A stretch of DNA of 64,000 bases from JBBDQZ01 sp040905705 (GTDB lineage Bacteria > Bacteroidota > Rhodothermia > Balneolales > Natronogracilivirgulaceae). The translations under genes were made by a program, and so were the position numbers. The notes beneath the pieces are model-generated. The model saw only the letters and a list, made by a program, of their open reading frames with translations. It ran no database searches and had not been told where the DNA came from. Below, piece after piece: positions 27,424-36,308 of this stretch (position 1 is the stretch's first letter; every line of letters begins with the position of its first letter). The stretch lies in contig JBBDQZ010000038.1 of NCBI GenBank assembly GCA_040905705.1, positions 61,658 to 125,657 of the forward strand. The letters are read 5' to 3'.

Positions 27424-28017
27424 ATGAAAGCAACATTAGTATTTCGGAATTTATTGATGGCCGTACTTTTTCTTCCATTGATTGTGGCGGGAGAAAAATC
27501 GGCCGATGAAAAAACGGTCGTATTGTATTCATTTGATGATCGCGATCGCCAGGAGTGGATTGGGTCCAACCATTTCGAAGGGTTTATGATCAGTAGCGAT
27601 TGGAGCAGTATGGGCCGGTATTCACTGAAGGGAATCCTGGCTCAGCAAAGCCCTGCAGACTGGGAGCCGGAATTATGTAAATTCTTTCGTCCGGACGGAG
27701 AAAGCTTCTCCCGTTATAATGCCATATCAGTGGATGTGCGGCACCAGTCGGGTAATTGTGATCCGGGCAATGGCCTCCAGGCACGGATTTATCTGACGGA
27801 TACCTACGATAACCGCATCGGACAGAGCCAACCCGTTCGCATCAGTGATCAAAAATCGGTTGTTACCATGTATCTGCCGGATGATTTGGAAGAGGGTATC
27901 GATCCGTCCAGGCTAAATGCCGTTGGAAGGCTGAGTGTGCAATTTCTTCCCTGTGCGTCATCCACCGGAAATATTGATGTTTATATCGACAATGTAACAG
28001 CACAATTGGCGGATTAA
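27424..28017 (+). CDS. Small exported beta-rich protein of unknown function
   Basis: The ATG at 27424 follows AAAGGAGG by about 8 nt, one of the few textbook ribosome-binding sites in the window, and opens a signal peptide (LLMAVLFLPLIVAG). The 197-residue product is beta-rich with VVLYSFDDRDRQEW near the start, alternating strands in the middle and IDVYIDNVTA at the end. That pattern is reminiscent of jelly-roll carbohydrate-binding (CBM11/CIA30-like) domains. Three cysteines (EPELCKFF, SGNCDPG, LPCASS) remain in the mature part. No catalytic signature is recognised; the function is open. Confidence 0.7.
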   Translation: MKATLVFRNLLMAVLFLPLIVAGEKSADEKTVVLYSFDDRDRQEWIGSNHFEGFMISSDWSSMGRYSLKGILAQQSPADWEPELCKFFRPDGESFSRYNAISVDVRHQSGNCDPGNGLQARIYLTDTYDNRIGQSQPVRISDQKSVVTMYLPDDLEEGIDPSRLNAVGRLSVQFLPCASSTGNIDVYIDNVTAQLAD

Positions 28018-28068
28018 AGAGGAGATGGTTACTTGTATGATACATGAAAATATTCCGGGCCTGGCAGC

Positions 28069-28542
28069 CTACTCTGTTAGTATGTTCTTTCTGTTATTCT
28101 CCAGGGATTTTCTCATCACAAAATGGGGGATAGTCACTTCGATAAAGCGGTCACTTTCGATCCGGTAGCCGAGTTTTTTGTAAAACCCGATTGCCGTTTC
28201 ACGGGCATGCAGCACAATTTCCCGAAATCCTTTCCGGAAAACAAAATCTTCCGCAAAATCTAACAGTCTGGATCCAAGCCCGGACCCCTGCCATCCAGAC
28301 CGGACGGCCATCTGTCTCATATGAATTTCTGTACGGGAGAGGGGTTTGAAAACCACACAAGCCACAATTTCACCTTCCATCCGGCAAGCCAGATGGAACG
28401 AGTCCTTTTCGTTTATGAGCTCATCCGGTGTAAATTTAAGCTCCAAGGGGCGGCGAAGCATTTCATCACGAAGGGCCACCGACTGCCGGTATTCTTCGGA
28501 CCCGTGCCGGATCTCAAAGCACTCTGTTGAACGGATGTTCAT
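28069..28542 (-). CDS. GNAT family N-acetyltransferase
   Basis: The 157-residue protein starts at ATG 28542 (MNIRSTECFEIRHG); the frame extends further upstream only as read-through over the next gene. The acetyl-CoA pyrophosphate loop of motif A is clear: MAVRSGWQGSGLGSRLL. Motif B follows as AIGFYKKLGYR. It resembles the ElaA/YjcF-like group of GNATs. The acceptor substrate cannot be told. It starts 34 bp after the YdjM-like gene on the same strand. Confidence 0.87.
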   Translation of the reverse strand: MNIRSTECFEIRHGSEEYRQSVALRDEMLRRPLELKFTPDELINEKDSFHLACRMEGEIVACVVFKPLSRTEIHMRQMAVRSGWQGSGLGSRLLDFAEDFVFRKGFREIVLHARETAIGFYKKLGYRIESDRFIEVTIPHFVMRKSLENNRKNILTE

Positions 28543-28576
28543 GATAAGAGGTTGACGATAACGAGATATTTCAGTT

Positions 28577-29800
28577 TTACCTGGATGAAGTGCGTACCTG
28601 CAATGTTCTATCCAGATCCACAACAGCCATCCCAAATCCCGATGCGGATTCCTGGTGAGGATCCGTAAAGCGTAAATCGCGGATAAAAACCCGCCAACCG
28701 TCATCCAGTGGCCGAACCTCATAGGCAGGAAACCGCATCCAGTTACGCAAACCCTGCACATCGGGTGAGCGCAAGGCTGCCTGGACGATTCGGTCAGGAG
28801 CTTGCCTGGGAACAGGCTCTCCGATGATTTCAACGCTTTCACTGTGGATCCAGTTGACACGAAACCGGTAATAATGTGTTTTTGAGACAGCCACTCCATT
28901 GCGATGCAAAAGACGGGCCGGTTGGGGACTTGCCATGACATGTTGGATTTCTATCCCGTTTTCGGACAGATGGTTGCGGACATGCCAGGCAGTGAACCGG
29001 GTTCCGGTAAACATAAAAACCACATAGAGCAGGGCAGCTGTCAGACAGATGATGGCTGTCGGCTGAATTTTTTCGTGTAACCATTTCTGTTGCCGTATCA
29101 GAATAATCACCGCTATTCCTGCCGTCCAAAGAATTTTCGCAGCCAGGGGTACCACATCTGTTGTCGTTACAAGAGCTGTAGCTGCCGTGCCGAGAATGAC
29201 CCATCCCCCCATACCCGGGAGGGACTTTGATCGTGCCAAAACCACCGCCGCTCCGGTAAGCAGCCACAGCCACGGATCAATGATGAAAAGGGTGTCACCA
29301 TAAAACCAGGTTTCGCTGAAAGGCATCAGGAGCCTAATTCCATAAGTATTCAACCAATCCAGAAAAGAATGGCTCCAAACGGCCAGAAAAGAGATCGCCA
29401 GAAGCCGGCCGGGATGCAACGACGGGCCGGAGGTGTCCAGCGGCCCGTTTTGTCCCGGGAACATTGAGGCGGAAGTGATTACGGATCCTGTGGAGGCATT
29501 GCTGTTTGAATTACTGCTGTAATTGGCCGGATGGCGGGAACGGCGTATTCGTTGACGGATATGGTCGTAAAGCAACATCAGGCCGGTCAGCAAAAACGGT
29601 CCGGCTACCAAAGCCAACAGGCCGTGTGTCCAGCCGCGCCGCATCAGCAGGGCAAAGTCGCTGCTTACAAACATGGAAAGGACGTCTATATCGGGAAGGT
29701 TTGCCCCGATGATCAAGGTACCGGTTGCCAATGCTGTTTTTTCCTTAAGGCCGGCTTCGGCCAGTGATGCACCAAAGAGTGTATGAGCAAGTGGGTCCAT
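28577..29800 (-). CDS. YdjM/DUF457-like membrane-bound metal-dependent hydrolase
   Basis: This 407-residue protein starts MDPLAHTLFGASLAEAGL and has GANLPDIDVLS and RRGWTHGLLALV, the conserved Asp/His clusters of the YdjM (DUF457) family. WSHSFLDWLNTYGIRLL is the third cluster. About seven hydrophobic segments are present, with a Ser/Asn-rich loop near residues 90-115. A C-terminal soluble region of roughly 120 residues follows the last helix. Family members are predicted hydrolases; no activity is firmly established. Confidence 0.85.
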   Translation of the reverse strand: MDPLAHTLFGASLAEAGLKEKTALATGTLIIGANLPDIDVLSMFVSSDFALLMRRGWTHGLLALVAGPFLLTGLMLLYDHIRQRIRRSRHPANYSSNSNSNASTGSVITSASMFPGQNGPLDTSGPSLHPGRLLAISFLAVWSHSFLDWLNTYGIRLLMPFSETWFYGDTLFIIDPWLWLLTGAAVVLARSKSLPGMGGWVILGTAATALVTTTDVVPLAAKILWTAGIAVIILIRQQKWLHEKIQPTAIICLTAALLYVVFMFTGTRFTAWHVRNHLSENGIEIQHVMASPQPARLLHRNGVAVSKTHYYRFRVNWIHSESVEIIGEPVPRQAPDRIVQAALRSPDVQGLRNWMRFPAYEVRPLDDGWRVFIRDLRFTDPHQESASGFGMAVVDLDRTLQVRTSSR

Positions 29801-29825
29801 CCGATGGGTTAAAAATGAATGTTTG

Positions 29826-29842
29826 CTCCGTAACTTTCGGAG
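29826..29842 (-). terminator. Weak candidate hairpin after the iron-transport operon
   Basis: CTCCG (29826-29830) and CGGAG (29838-29842) form a perfect 5-bp stem with a 7-nt loop, 24 bp past the fbpC-like stop on the minus strand. A short T-run follows only about ten bases later, so support is limited. Confidence 0.3.
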
Positions 29843-29866
29843 GATGATCTGCCGTAGCCTTCTGGC

Positions 29867-30940
29867 CTACACAGCCGTTTTTGCCGATGGTACTGGAATA
29901 TTCGGTTCTTCCAGTACAACAGCGGTTTCGAGCGGGCGTACAAATACCCGGTCACCGGCGTGAAAATTAACCCGGTTATCGGTGTGTACAAGACATTCTC
30001 GTGCTTTGATGCGTACCCGGTATGTAATATCATGTCCCTTGAAGTCTTTGGAGATCACCTCACCGAGATGATCCTGATGGTGTTTGGAAGGCTGTTCTAT
30101 TGTTAGATGCTCGGGACGGATGGAGAGGATAACCCGTCCGCTTGCGGGCCGGTCCAGATTGACGCGTCCGAATTCGGTTAGGGCTGTTACACCGATTGCT
30201 TCAGCCGATATCAAATTGGTCGTTCCAAGAAACTGTGCTACAAAGCGTGTGCGAGGACGGTAATACACTTCTTCAGGAGTACCGATCTGTTCGATTCGCC
30301 CTTCTTTCATCACAGCGATCCGGTCCGCAAAAGAGAGGGCTTCCTCCTGGTCATGGGTGACGAGTAGTGCACTCATACCGGCCTTCTTCAATAAAGCGCG
30401 AATCTCGTCCCGGGTTGATTGTCTAAGGACGGCATCAAGATTGGAGAAAGGCTCATCCAGTAGGATCAACTCCGGAGTCGGGGCAATAGCCCTTGCAAGC
30501 GCCACTCTCTGCTGCTGTCCTCCGGATAATTCAAACGGGCTGCGATCCCGAAAATCACGAAGGCCCATCATACACAGGATTTCGACCGCCCGCTCTTCGC
30601 GCTGTTTCCGCGGTACTTTTTTCAGCCCGAACATTACGTTTCGAATGACCGGAAGGTGAGGGAACAATGCATAATCCTGAAAAACAAATCCGATCCCCCT
30701 GTTTTCAGGCTCGACAAATGTCTTCTTGTTTACAAGAGTGCGGTTATTCAGAATGACCTCACCGACATCGGGGCGTTCGAAGCCGGCAAGCAAGCGCAGT
30801 GTCGTCGTCTTTCCGCATCCGCTCGGCCCCAGCAGCGCGAAAATCTCATGCCGGTTTACCGTAAAGGAAACGTCATCCACTACTTTTTCTGCTGGTTCGA
30901 AAGCTTTGGTAAGGCCGGTTGTTTGAAGAAGTGTATTCAT
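29867..30940 (-). CDS. fbpC: Iron(III) ABC transporter ATP-binding protein (FbpC-like)
   Basis: The 357-residue ATPase powers the importer whose permease and binding protein are encoded just upstream. It shows Walker A GPSGCGKTT, Q-loop VFQDYALFPH, the signature LSGGQQQRVALARA, Walker B LILLDEPFSNLD and the switch His in LLVTHDQEEAL. A C-terminal TOBE-type domain with RPEHL follows. FbpC and PotA/CysA share this layout; the FbpA-like partner points to ferric iron. Confidence 0.92.
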   Translation of the reverse strand: MNTLLQTTGLTKAFEPAEKVVDDVSFTVNRHEIFALLGPSGCGKTTTLRLLAGFERPDVGEVILNNRTLVNKKTFVEPENRGIGFVFQDYALFPHLPVIRNVMFGLKKVPRKQREERAVEILCMMGLRDFRDRSPFELSGGQQQRVALARAIAPTPELILLDEPFSNLDAVLRQSTRDEIRALLKKAGMSALLVTHDQEEALSFADRIAVMKEGRIEQIGTPEEVYYRPRTRFVAQFLGTTNLISAEAIGVTALTEFGRVNLDRPASGRVILSIRPEHLTIEQPSKHHQDHLGEVISKDFKGHDITYRVRIKARECLVHTDNRVNFHAGDRVFVRPLETAVVLEEPNIPVPSAKTAV

Positions 30941-31080
30941 CTGTTCAAATAATTCTGATTCAATAAGTCAGGTAGTATTCCCATGTGATCATCCATTTGT
31001 TCACGTGTGTGGTAGTCTCTGCCGGGGTATTTTATATTGCGTAATAACTTCGATGTTACCAGGGGATGTTAAACTTTGAA

Positions 31081-32667
31081 TCAGCGGGAGTTCCACTCTT
31101 TTGCAAAGAGCAGGCCTACAAACAGCGAGGAAAATAACAAAATCACAAGAGCATAAGGAGCCGCCTGTGCAAACATCGCTTCCGAAGTGTAACTCCATAC
31201 ATTCATCGCAAGGGTTTCAAAACCAACCGGCGCTAACAGAAACGTGATAGGCAGCTCCTTCATTGCCGACATAAATACGAAGGCTGCTGAGACGACCAAG
31301 CCGTTTCGCATGACGGGCATAGTTGCCAGGAAAAATGCTTTGAGCCGGCCGTATCCCAGCGATCGGGCGGCCTCCTCTAACCGTGGAGAGGCCTGATATA
31401 GTGAACTTCGGACCGGGCCGATTGCTTCAGCCAGAAAATGGAGCGCATAGGCAATGATCAATACGGTAAGTGTTTGATAGAGTAACGGCGCAGCGGTCAG
31501 TGTGAAAAAGATCAGGGCTAATGCAAAAGCCAGCGGTGGCGTGGCATAGCCCAGGTAAGCGATACGCTCCAGTCCGCGTGTCAATCTGGAAGGATGCCGA
31601 ACTCCGATGTAGGCCAGTGGAACGGCAAGTGAGGTGGCCAGCAGCGCGGCAGGGGCGGATGCCAGTACAGAACCGGTCAGTGCACGGCTCAAACCGATAA
31701 CCTGTTGTGTATCGAAGGCTTCGATCATCCAGTATAAAATGGTGCTTACCGGAAGTACTATGGAAATTAGCACCAGAACCGTCACAAATATGTATGCCGG
31801 CCATTTCCAGTAGCCCAGTGGAATAATTTTCGCTGTTTTTTCGTTGCCGGTACCGATCCGGTAAAAGAATAATCCTCTCAGTAATTTGTATTCGACGATC
31901 AGAGCGGAAGAGGTTAACAGTAAGAGCATCAGTGCCAGCCAGGCTGCATAAACCCGGTCATATGAGGCAGCGTACTGCAGGTAAATGGCATAGCTGAAAG
32001 TTTCAAACCGCATCAGGGAAACCGCTCCAAAGTCACCCAGTACGTATAAGAAGATGATGAGTGCCCCGGCATAGTAAGCGGGACGCAGCTGTGGAAGAAT
32101 GACAAGGAAAAAAACAGCACCGGGACGATAACCCATTGAGCGGGAGGCTTCTTCCAGAGAAGGATCGAGCCCGGCCAGTGCCGAGCGAAAATTGAGATAC
32201 AGATAGGGAAATGTATAAAGACTGATAGCGATCAAGGCACCGGTAAATCCACTCAGTCTCGGAAGTACCATACCAAAAAGGAGTGCAAGGGTACCGTTGG
32301 CTCCGGAAAATCCAAGCAGGGCATAAGCCATCACATAGCCGGGAATCGCAAGGGGAAGGACGCCCAGGAGAGTGAGGATCTTTCGTCCCGGTATGTCGGA
32401 GCGCGTGGTGATCCATGCCATGGGGAGGGCGATCAGTGTTCCGGCCAGCAGGGTGCTGACGGCAAGCAGCAATGTGTTAAATAACAAATCCAGATTGCGC
32501 TGCCGAAACACAAGTTCCATGGACAGGTCGGTATCCGCTTCGAATGCACGGACCATCAGGTAAATCAAGGGAATTAATACGGACAAGCCCACCAGAACGG
32601 CCGGCGTCAGGAAGTACCATGAAGGCAGGTTGTTAATACGGAATATGCCTGTCCACTTTTTATTCAA
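31081..32667 (-). CDS. fbpB: Iron(III) ABC transporter permease (FbpB-like, two fused permease halves)
   Basis: At 528 residues this is a double-length permease with about twelve TM segments and two BPD_transp_1 domains. The EAA loops that contact the ATPase are near LEEASRSMGYRPGAVFFLVILPQLRPA and LEEAARSLGYGRLKAFFLATMP, the usual 20-residue motif twice. Fused halves are typical of the FbpB/SfuB iron(III) and some thiamine permeases. It is 122 bp after the binding-protein gene and 140 bp before the ATPase gene, spacings wider than the other operons here. Confidence 0.92.
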   Translation of the reverse strand: MNKKWTGIFRINNLPSWYFLTPAVLVGLSVLIPLIYLMVRAFEADTDLSMELVFRQRNLDLLFNTLLLAVSTLLAGTLIALPMAWITTRSDIPGRKILTLLGVLPLAIPGYVMAYALLGFSGANGTLALLFGMVLPRLSGFTGALIAISLYTFPYLYLNFRSALAGLDPSLEEASRSMGYRPGAVFFLVILPQLRPAYYAGALIIFLYVLGDFGAVSLMRFETFSYAIYLQYAASYDRVYAAWLALMLLLLTSSALIVEYKLLRGLFFYRIGTGNEKTAKIIPLGYWKWPAYIFVTVLVLISIVLPVSTILYWMIEAFDTQQVIGLSRALTGSVLASAPAALLATSLAVPLAYIGVRHPSRLTRGLERIAYLGYATPPLAFALALIFFTLTAAPLLYQTLTVLIIAYALHFLAEAIGPVRSSLYQASPRLEEAARSLGYGRLKAFFLATMPVMRNGLVVSAAFVFMSAMKELPITFLLAPVGFETLAMNVWSYTSEAMFAQAAPYALVILLFSSLFVGLLFAKEWNSR

Positions 32668-32789
32668 AGGAATTCATACTCATGAATATGGTTGACTGAA
32701 AATGGTTGACCGGTATGTGGCCGAATACATCATGATCTTCCGCTTCCGGACCAGCTTAGCCATCACCGTCCGGTTTTGGTACGGTTTCA

Positions 32790-33800
32790 TCATAACAAGC
32801 CGGCCTGGCGGAGCAGGTTCAGTGTTTGGTCCAGATCACTCAGTTCGTCCAAATCCATGTCCGGACTCAGTTCCCGGATGTCCTGCAGTGATGTTCGACT
32901 CATATCCATCATCACATTCGATCGTACCGGATATTCAAATATCTCGTCGGTGACCCACTGTTGGTTCTCTGTATCCAGTAAAAACCGTATGAAAGCCAAT
33001 GCCGCATCGCGATTCCGGGCGTTATTAAGTACGCCTACCCCCGCTACATTCACCAGATTACCGGGGTCGCCGGCTTCAAAATACGTTTGATCCACAGGAA
33101 ACTGTGGATTGGTATCCCGGAAACGGAACAGATAATAGTGATTGGTAAGAGCGATATCTATTTCACCAGCGGCGATTGCCTGTAACAGGGCACTGTTGTT
33201 GATATAGCTCTGTGTATTGTTTTCCTTCATGTCGCTCAGCCATTGCGAGGTTTCTTCATCCCCCAGTTGATGACGCATGGATGTCAGAAACGATTGAAAG
33301 GATCCGTTGCTGGGAGCCCAACCGACACGGCCTTGCCACCTCGGGTCGGACAGCCCGAATACGGACCGTGGCAGTGCCGTAGTGTCAACTCGTTCATTCG
33401 AATAGGCCATCACACGTGCACGGCCACTGGTAGCGATCCAGGTTTGTCCGGAATTATGAAGCTGCTGATTGTTTAATATCTCAAATAACGATTCAGGCAA
33501 TCTTTGGAGAAGATCTTCCCGGTGAACCGCACCCAGTGCACCGGCGTCCTGCGACCAAAAGACATCCGCCGGTGTGCGACTTCCTTCTTCCATCAGGGCT
33601 ATCGCAAGTTGAGTCGAGCTTCCGTAGCGAATATTCACCCGGATTCCATGTTCTTCTTCAAATTTCAGGATCAAAGGTTCCACCAACGCTTTGCTTCGAC
33701 CTGAGTATATAGTGAGACTTTGGGCAATAATGGCTTGTGGTAAAAACAGCAAGACCAGCAGAAGGGCGTATGGTAGGGAATGAAAAAATCTGTTGTTCAT
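32790..33800 (-). CDS. fbpA: Iron(III) substrate-binding protein (FbpA/FutA-like)
   Basis: The 336-residue protein has a signal peptide (ALLLVLLFLPQAIIAQ) and the class of fold that starts LTIYSGRSKALVEPL. The adjacent Tyr222-Tyr223 in NHYYLFRF match the tandem tyrosines that bind Fe3+ in FbpA, which supports iron over polyamine or thiamine. No lipobox is present, so it should be soluble in the periplasm. It is the first gene of the fbpABC-type operon. A 13-bp palindrome and an AT-rich Fur-like half site lie just upstream. Confidence 0.92.
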   Translation of the reverse strand: MNNRFFHSLPYALLLVLLFLPQAIIAQSLTIYSGRSKALVEPLILKFEEEHGIRVNIRYGSSTQLAIALMEEGSRTPADVFWSQDAGALGAVHREDLLQRLPESLFEILNNQQLHNSGQTWIATSGRARVMAYSNERVDTTALPRSVFGLSDPRWQGRVGWAPSNGSFQSFLTSMRHQLGDEETSQWLSDMKENNTQSYINNSALLQAIAAGEIDIALTNHYYLFRFRDTNPQFPVDQTYFEAGDPGNLVNVAGVGVLNNARNRDAALAFIRFLLDTENQQWVTDEIFEYPVRSNVMMDMSRTSLQDIRELSPDMDLDELSDLDQTLNLLRQAGLL

Positions 33801-33839
33801 CTGATAAAGGATTTTATGGAGATAATGGCTTTAATATCT

Positions 33840-33882
33840 ATTAAGACTTAATCTAAATAAATTATCAGACAAAATCATTATC
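33840..33882 (-). promoter_or_regulatory. Candidate operator upstream of the iron-transport operon
   Basis: A perfect palindrome ATTAAG-A-CTTAAT covers 33840-33852, 40 bp before the fbpA-like start. Further upstream, ATCATTATC at 33874-33882 (GATAATGAT on the coding strand) matches one half of the classic Fur box, with ATTATC repeated at 33861. Neither is proven; iron-responsive control is the natural expectation. Confidence 0.4.
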
Positions 33883-33914
33883 CTGGTAATGAATTTCCAC
33901 GTTTTTTTAAAGAT

Positions 33915-34349
33915 TTATGCTTTGGTGCCGCTGAGTGTTGCGACGATGGAACGGCTGCCTCCGCGATTTCTGTGTTCACACAGATAAATACCCTGCCATG
34001 TTCCCATCGCCAGCCGGCCGCGGGTTATTGGAATGGTGAGCGAATTACCGATTAAAGCCGCTTTGATGTGAGAGGTCATATCGTCCGGCCCCTCCAGGGT
34101 GTGCCGGTACAGGGAGAGGTCTTCAGGAACGGTACGCGTAAAATGCATCTCGAAATCCTCTCTAACAGCAGGGTCGGCGTTCTCATTGATCGCAAGACTT
34201 GCACTGGTATGAAGAATAAAGAGATGAGCGATTCCGATTTTCAACTCCTCAAGTTTTTCAAGCTGCGAAGTGATTTCTTCGGTAACGAGATGAAATCCCC
34301 GTGGCCGTGGCTGCAGTGTTATGGTTTGTTGGTGCCAAATAACAGACAT
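33915..34349 (-). CDS. YjbQ (UPF0047) family protein
   Basis: The 144-residue cytosolic protein shows the family's conserved residues: HTSASLAINENADPAVREDF, then GPDDMTSHIKAALIG, then GTWQGIYLCEHR. The conserved histidines form a putative metal site. E. coli YjbQ has weak thiamine-phosphate synthase activity, but the physiological role is unsettled. It is between the iron-transport operon and the SDR gene, with 89 bp to the latter, so cotranscription with the SDR is possible. Confidence 0.9.
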   Translation of the reverse strand: MSVIWHQQTITLQPRPRGFHLVTEEITSQLEKLEELKIGIAHLFILHTSASLAINENADPAVREDFEMHFTRTVPEDLSLYRHTLEGPDDMTSHIKAALIGNSLTIPITRGRLAMGTWQGIYLCEHRNRGGSRSIVATLSGTKA

Positions 34350-34438
34350 AGTAGTTTACAGGTTTCAAGACTTATAATTATTCATTTTTGAACTTTCAGA
34401 TTATTCGTGTCTGATCAAGCCTGGTCGTAACCGATCCA

Positions 34439-35218
34439 TTATCCGAATAATCCACCGATATTGCCACCGGCGTGGCTGATGGTCTGACCGGTTACAAATG
34501 CCGACTGCTCGGATAATAGCCATAATGTCAGGCTTGCGATTTCCTCTGCTTTTCCAAAACGGCCTATGGGAATGGCCCGTTGCATCGCTTTTTTTGCTTC
34601 CTCAATCGTTTCCCCGGTCTGTTTTGATCGATACTCTATGACCCGTTCGATCGCAGGTGTAGCGTGAGGTCCGGGTGCCAGTACATTTACGGTGATTCCT
34701 TGTGGTGCAACATCCAGTGAAAGCGACTTTGCAAATCCCGTGATACCGGCACGCATGGCGTTACTGAGGGCCAGGGCCGGGATAGGTTGTTTGACCGACT
34801 GGCTTTCAATATAGAGGATCCGCCCATAACCGGCATCGATCATTTGGGGCAACAGTCGCAGGGTCAGATCTATTTTCCAGCGGAAAACCATCTGATAGGC
34901 ATTATCCCAGTCCGAAACCTTGGTTTCAATGGCTTTTTTTGCCGGAGGGCCACCGGCATTCAGTACAAGGCCGTGGAGCGCTTTTCCGGCAATGGATTTT
35001 TCCAGCCGGTCCAGGGTATCTGTTTTCAGCAGGTCTCCCTGCACAGGAGTGAAATGTTCCGGATAGTTATGATGCATCCGGGTAAGAGGATCCTGCTGAC
35101 GTGCGACACCGGTTACACGGGCTCCTTCCTGACAAAGAGCTTCTGTAATGGCTTTGCCGAATCCGGAGCTGCATCCGGTTACAATAAAATGTTGTCGGGA
35201 TAGATTCAGATTCATCAT
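34439..35218 (-). CDS. SDR family protein lacking the canonical YxxxK
   Basis: The Rossmann motif IVTGCSSGFGKAI (TGxxxGxG, from about residue 14) and LVLNAGG (84-90) identify a short-chain dehydrogenase/reductase fold of 259 residues. Ser139 is present. At the position of the catalytic Tyr-x-x-x-Lys the chain reads LALSNAMRAG, so Tyr is replaced (Ser152 in my alignment) and Lys by Arg156. Some SDR subgroups share this SNxxR form; their reaction is poorly defined. The start overlaps the end of the upstream membrane-protein gene by 4 bp (ATGA), which indicates translational coupling. Confidence 0.86.
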   Translation of the reverse strand: MMNLNLSRQHFIVTGCSSGFGKAITEALCQEGARVTGVARQQDPLTRMHHNYPEHFTPVQGDLLKTDTLDRLEKSIAGKALHGLVLNAGGPPAKKAIETKVSDWDNAYQMVFRWKIDLTLRLLPQMIDAGYGRILYIESQSVKQPIPALALSNAMRAGITGFAKSLSLDVAPQGITVNVLAPGPHATPAIERVIEYRSKQTGETIEEAKKAMQRAIPIGRFGKAEEIASLTLWLLSEQSAFVTGQTISHAGGNIGGLFG

Positions 35219-36240
35219 GGTTGGATTTGAGGGTTAGCCAATTTGAGTGGAAGATCCATATTCCTGAATGTTGGAACCCTGTATTGCCAGAGTACCAGGG
35301 CAGGCATGGTCATAAACATAATCCGATTGGCCGAATCAGGGGCAAGAAGGTATACCAGCACAAAGATAAATATAAACCAGATCGAAAGCGTGCCGGTTAC
35401 CCGGTTCCACCCCGCTACATAAAAACGATACGCAATGAAGAAAAGAGTCATCGTGAAACTTCGCCAGAATGCGCGGATAAAAGAAGTATCACGATTGGCA
35501 AACTGCTCACCGATATGTGTCAGCCATGCGTCCGGATGATAGATCATATGAGTTTCCGGAATTTGTGTGAACAGGGGAACGGCGAGATATCCGACTGCCG
35601 CCGCCGCAAAAGCGATATAGCCACGAGTCCAGACGGAATTCCATTCCTTGCCCCGGAGCCAGTCGGCCATCGGCATCAAAAAAAAAGATAGAAACAGCCA
35701 TTCGGATACCCATACTCCAACCAGAATGGCCGGAAGCAAGATCGCCAATTGTTGTCGGAGGATGCCGGCAAGGATCAATCCGAACATACAGAACATCAGT
35801 GCATCAGGTACCGGGAAGAATATACCTTTCCAGAAACCGGGTAGCATGAGTATCAGAAAAGTCGGAAGAGCTACTTCCAGGGAGTTCGCTGATAGTTCCT
35901 TCATCGCAAGATAGTACATCCAGCTAAAACCGAGCAGAAGATAGACAAAATTCAATGAGCCGGTAAGAAGCCCCAGGCTATCCTGCCCTGAAAGTGTAAA
36001 CAGATTGGCGATGGTTCCGCTTATCAGGGGCGAGATGATTCGGAAGGTGATTAACTCGCTGTTAAAAAAGCCGAACGATTCGGCCAAAGCAATATAGGTG
36101 AAGGTATCGCCATAGGGGCCGTCTGCCAGGATTCGGCCTTCAACCAGCAGCACAAAATGTGCGATCATGACAACAGAACATGCCGAAGCCAGAACCGGCA
36201 GGGAGATGTAAAGTGTCATGGAGAAACGGGTGGCTTTCAT
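35215..36240 (-). CDS. Polytopic membrane protein of unknown function
   Basis: The 341-residue protein has about nine or ten hydrophobic segments and no soluble domain. An early loop GDTFTYIALAESFGFF with an acidic residue after the first TM segment resembles the first periplasmic loop of GT-C-type glycosyltransferases, but the match is too weak for a call. It is coupled to the SDR gene through a 4-bp overlap, and the two may form a lipid- or glycan-related pair (inference). Confidence 0.65.
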   Translation of the reverse strand: MKATRFSMTLYISLPVLASACSVVMIAHFVLLVEGRILADGPYGDTFTYIALAESFGFFNSELITFRIISPLISGTIANLFTLSGQDSLGLLTGSLNFVYLLLGFSWMYYLAMKELSANSLEVALPTFLILMLPGFWKGIFFPVPDALMFCMFGLILAGILRQQLAILLPAILVGVWVSEWLFLSFFLMPMADWLRGKEWNSVWTRGYIAFAAAAVGYLAVPLFTQIPETHMIYHPDAWLTHIGEQFANRDTSFIRAFWRSFTMTLFFIAYRFYVAGWNRVTGTLSIWFIFIFVLVYLLAPDSANRIMFMTMPALVLWQYRVPTFRNMDLPLKLANPQIQP

Positions 36241-36308
36241 GCCCGGGTGTGCACTGAGTTCAAAATGTTAATGGGTTTGAAAATTACCGTAAGGGTTTGG
36301 CGCTGGTC

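Noticed and set aside
28543..28941. Longer version of the GNAT protein starting at 28941
   Set aside because: The extra N-terminal part is an antisense-frame shadow over the YdjM-like gene; the GNAT fold begins at ATG 28542.
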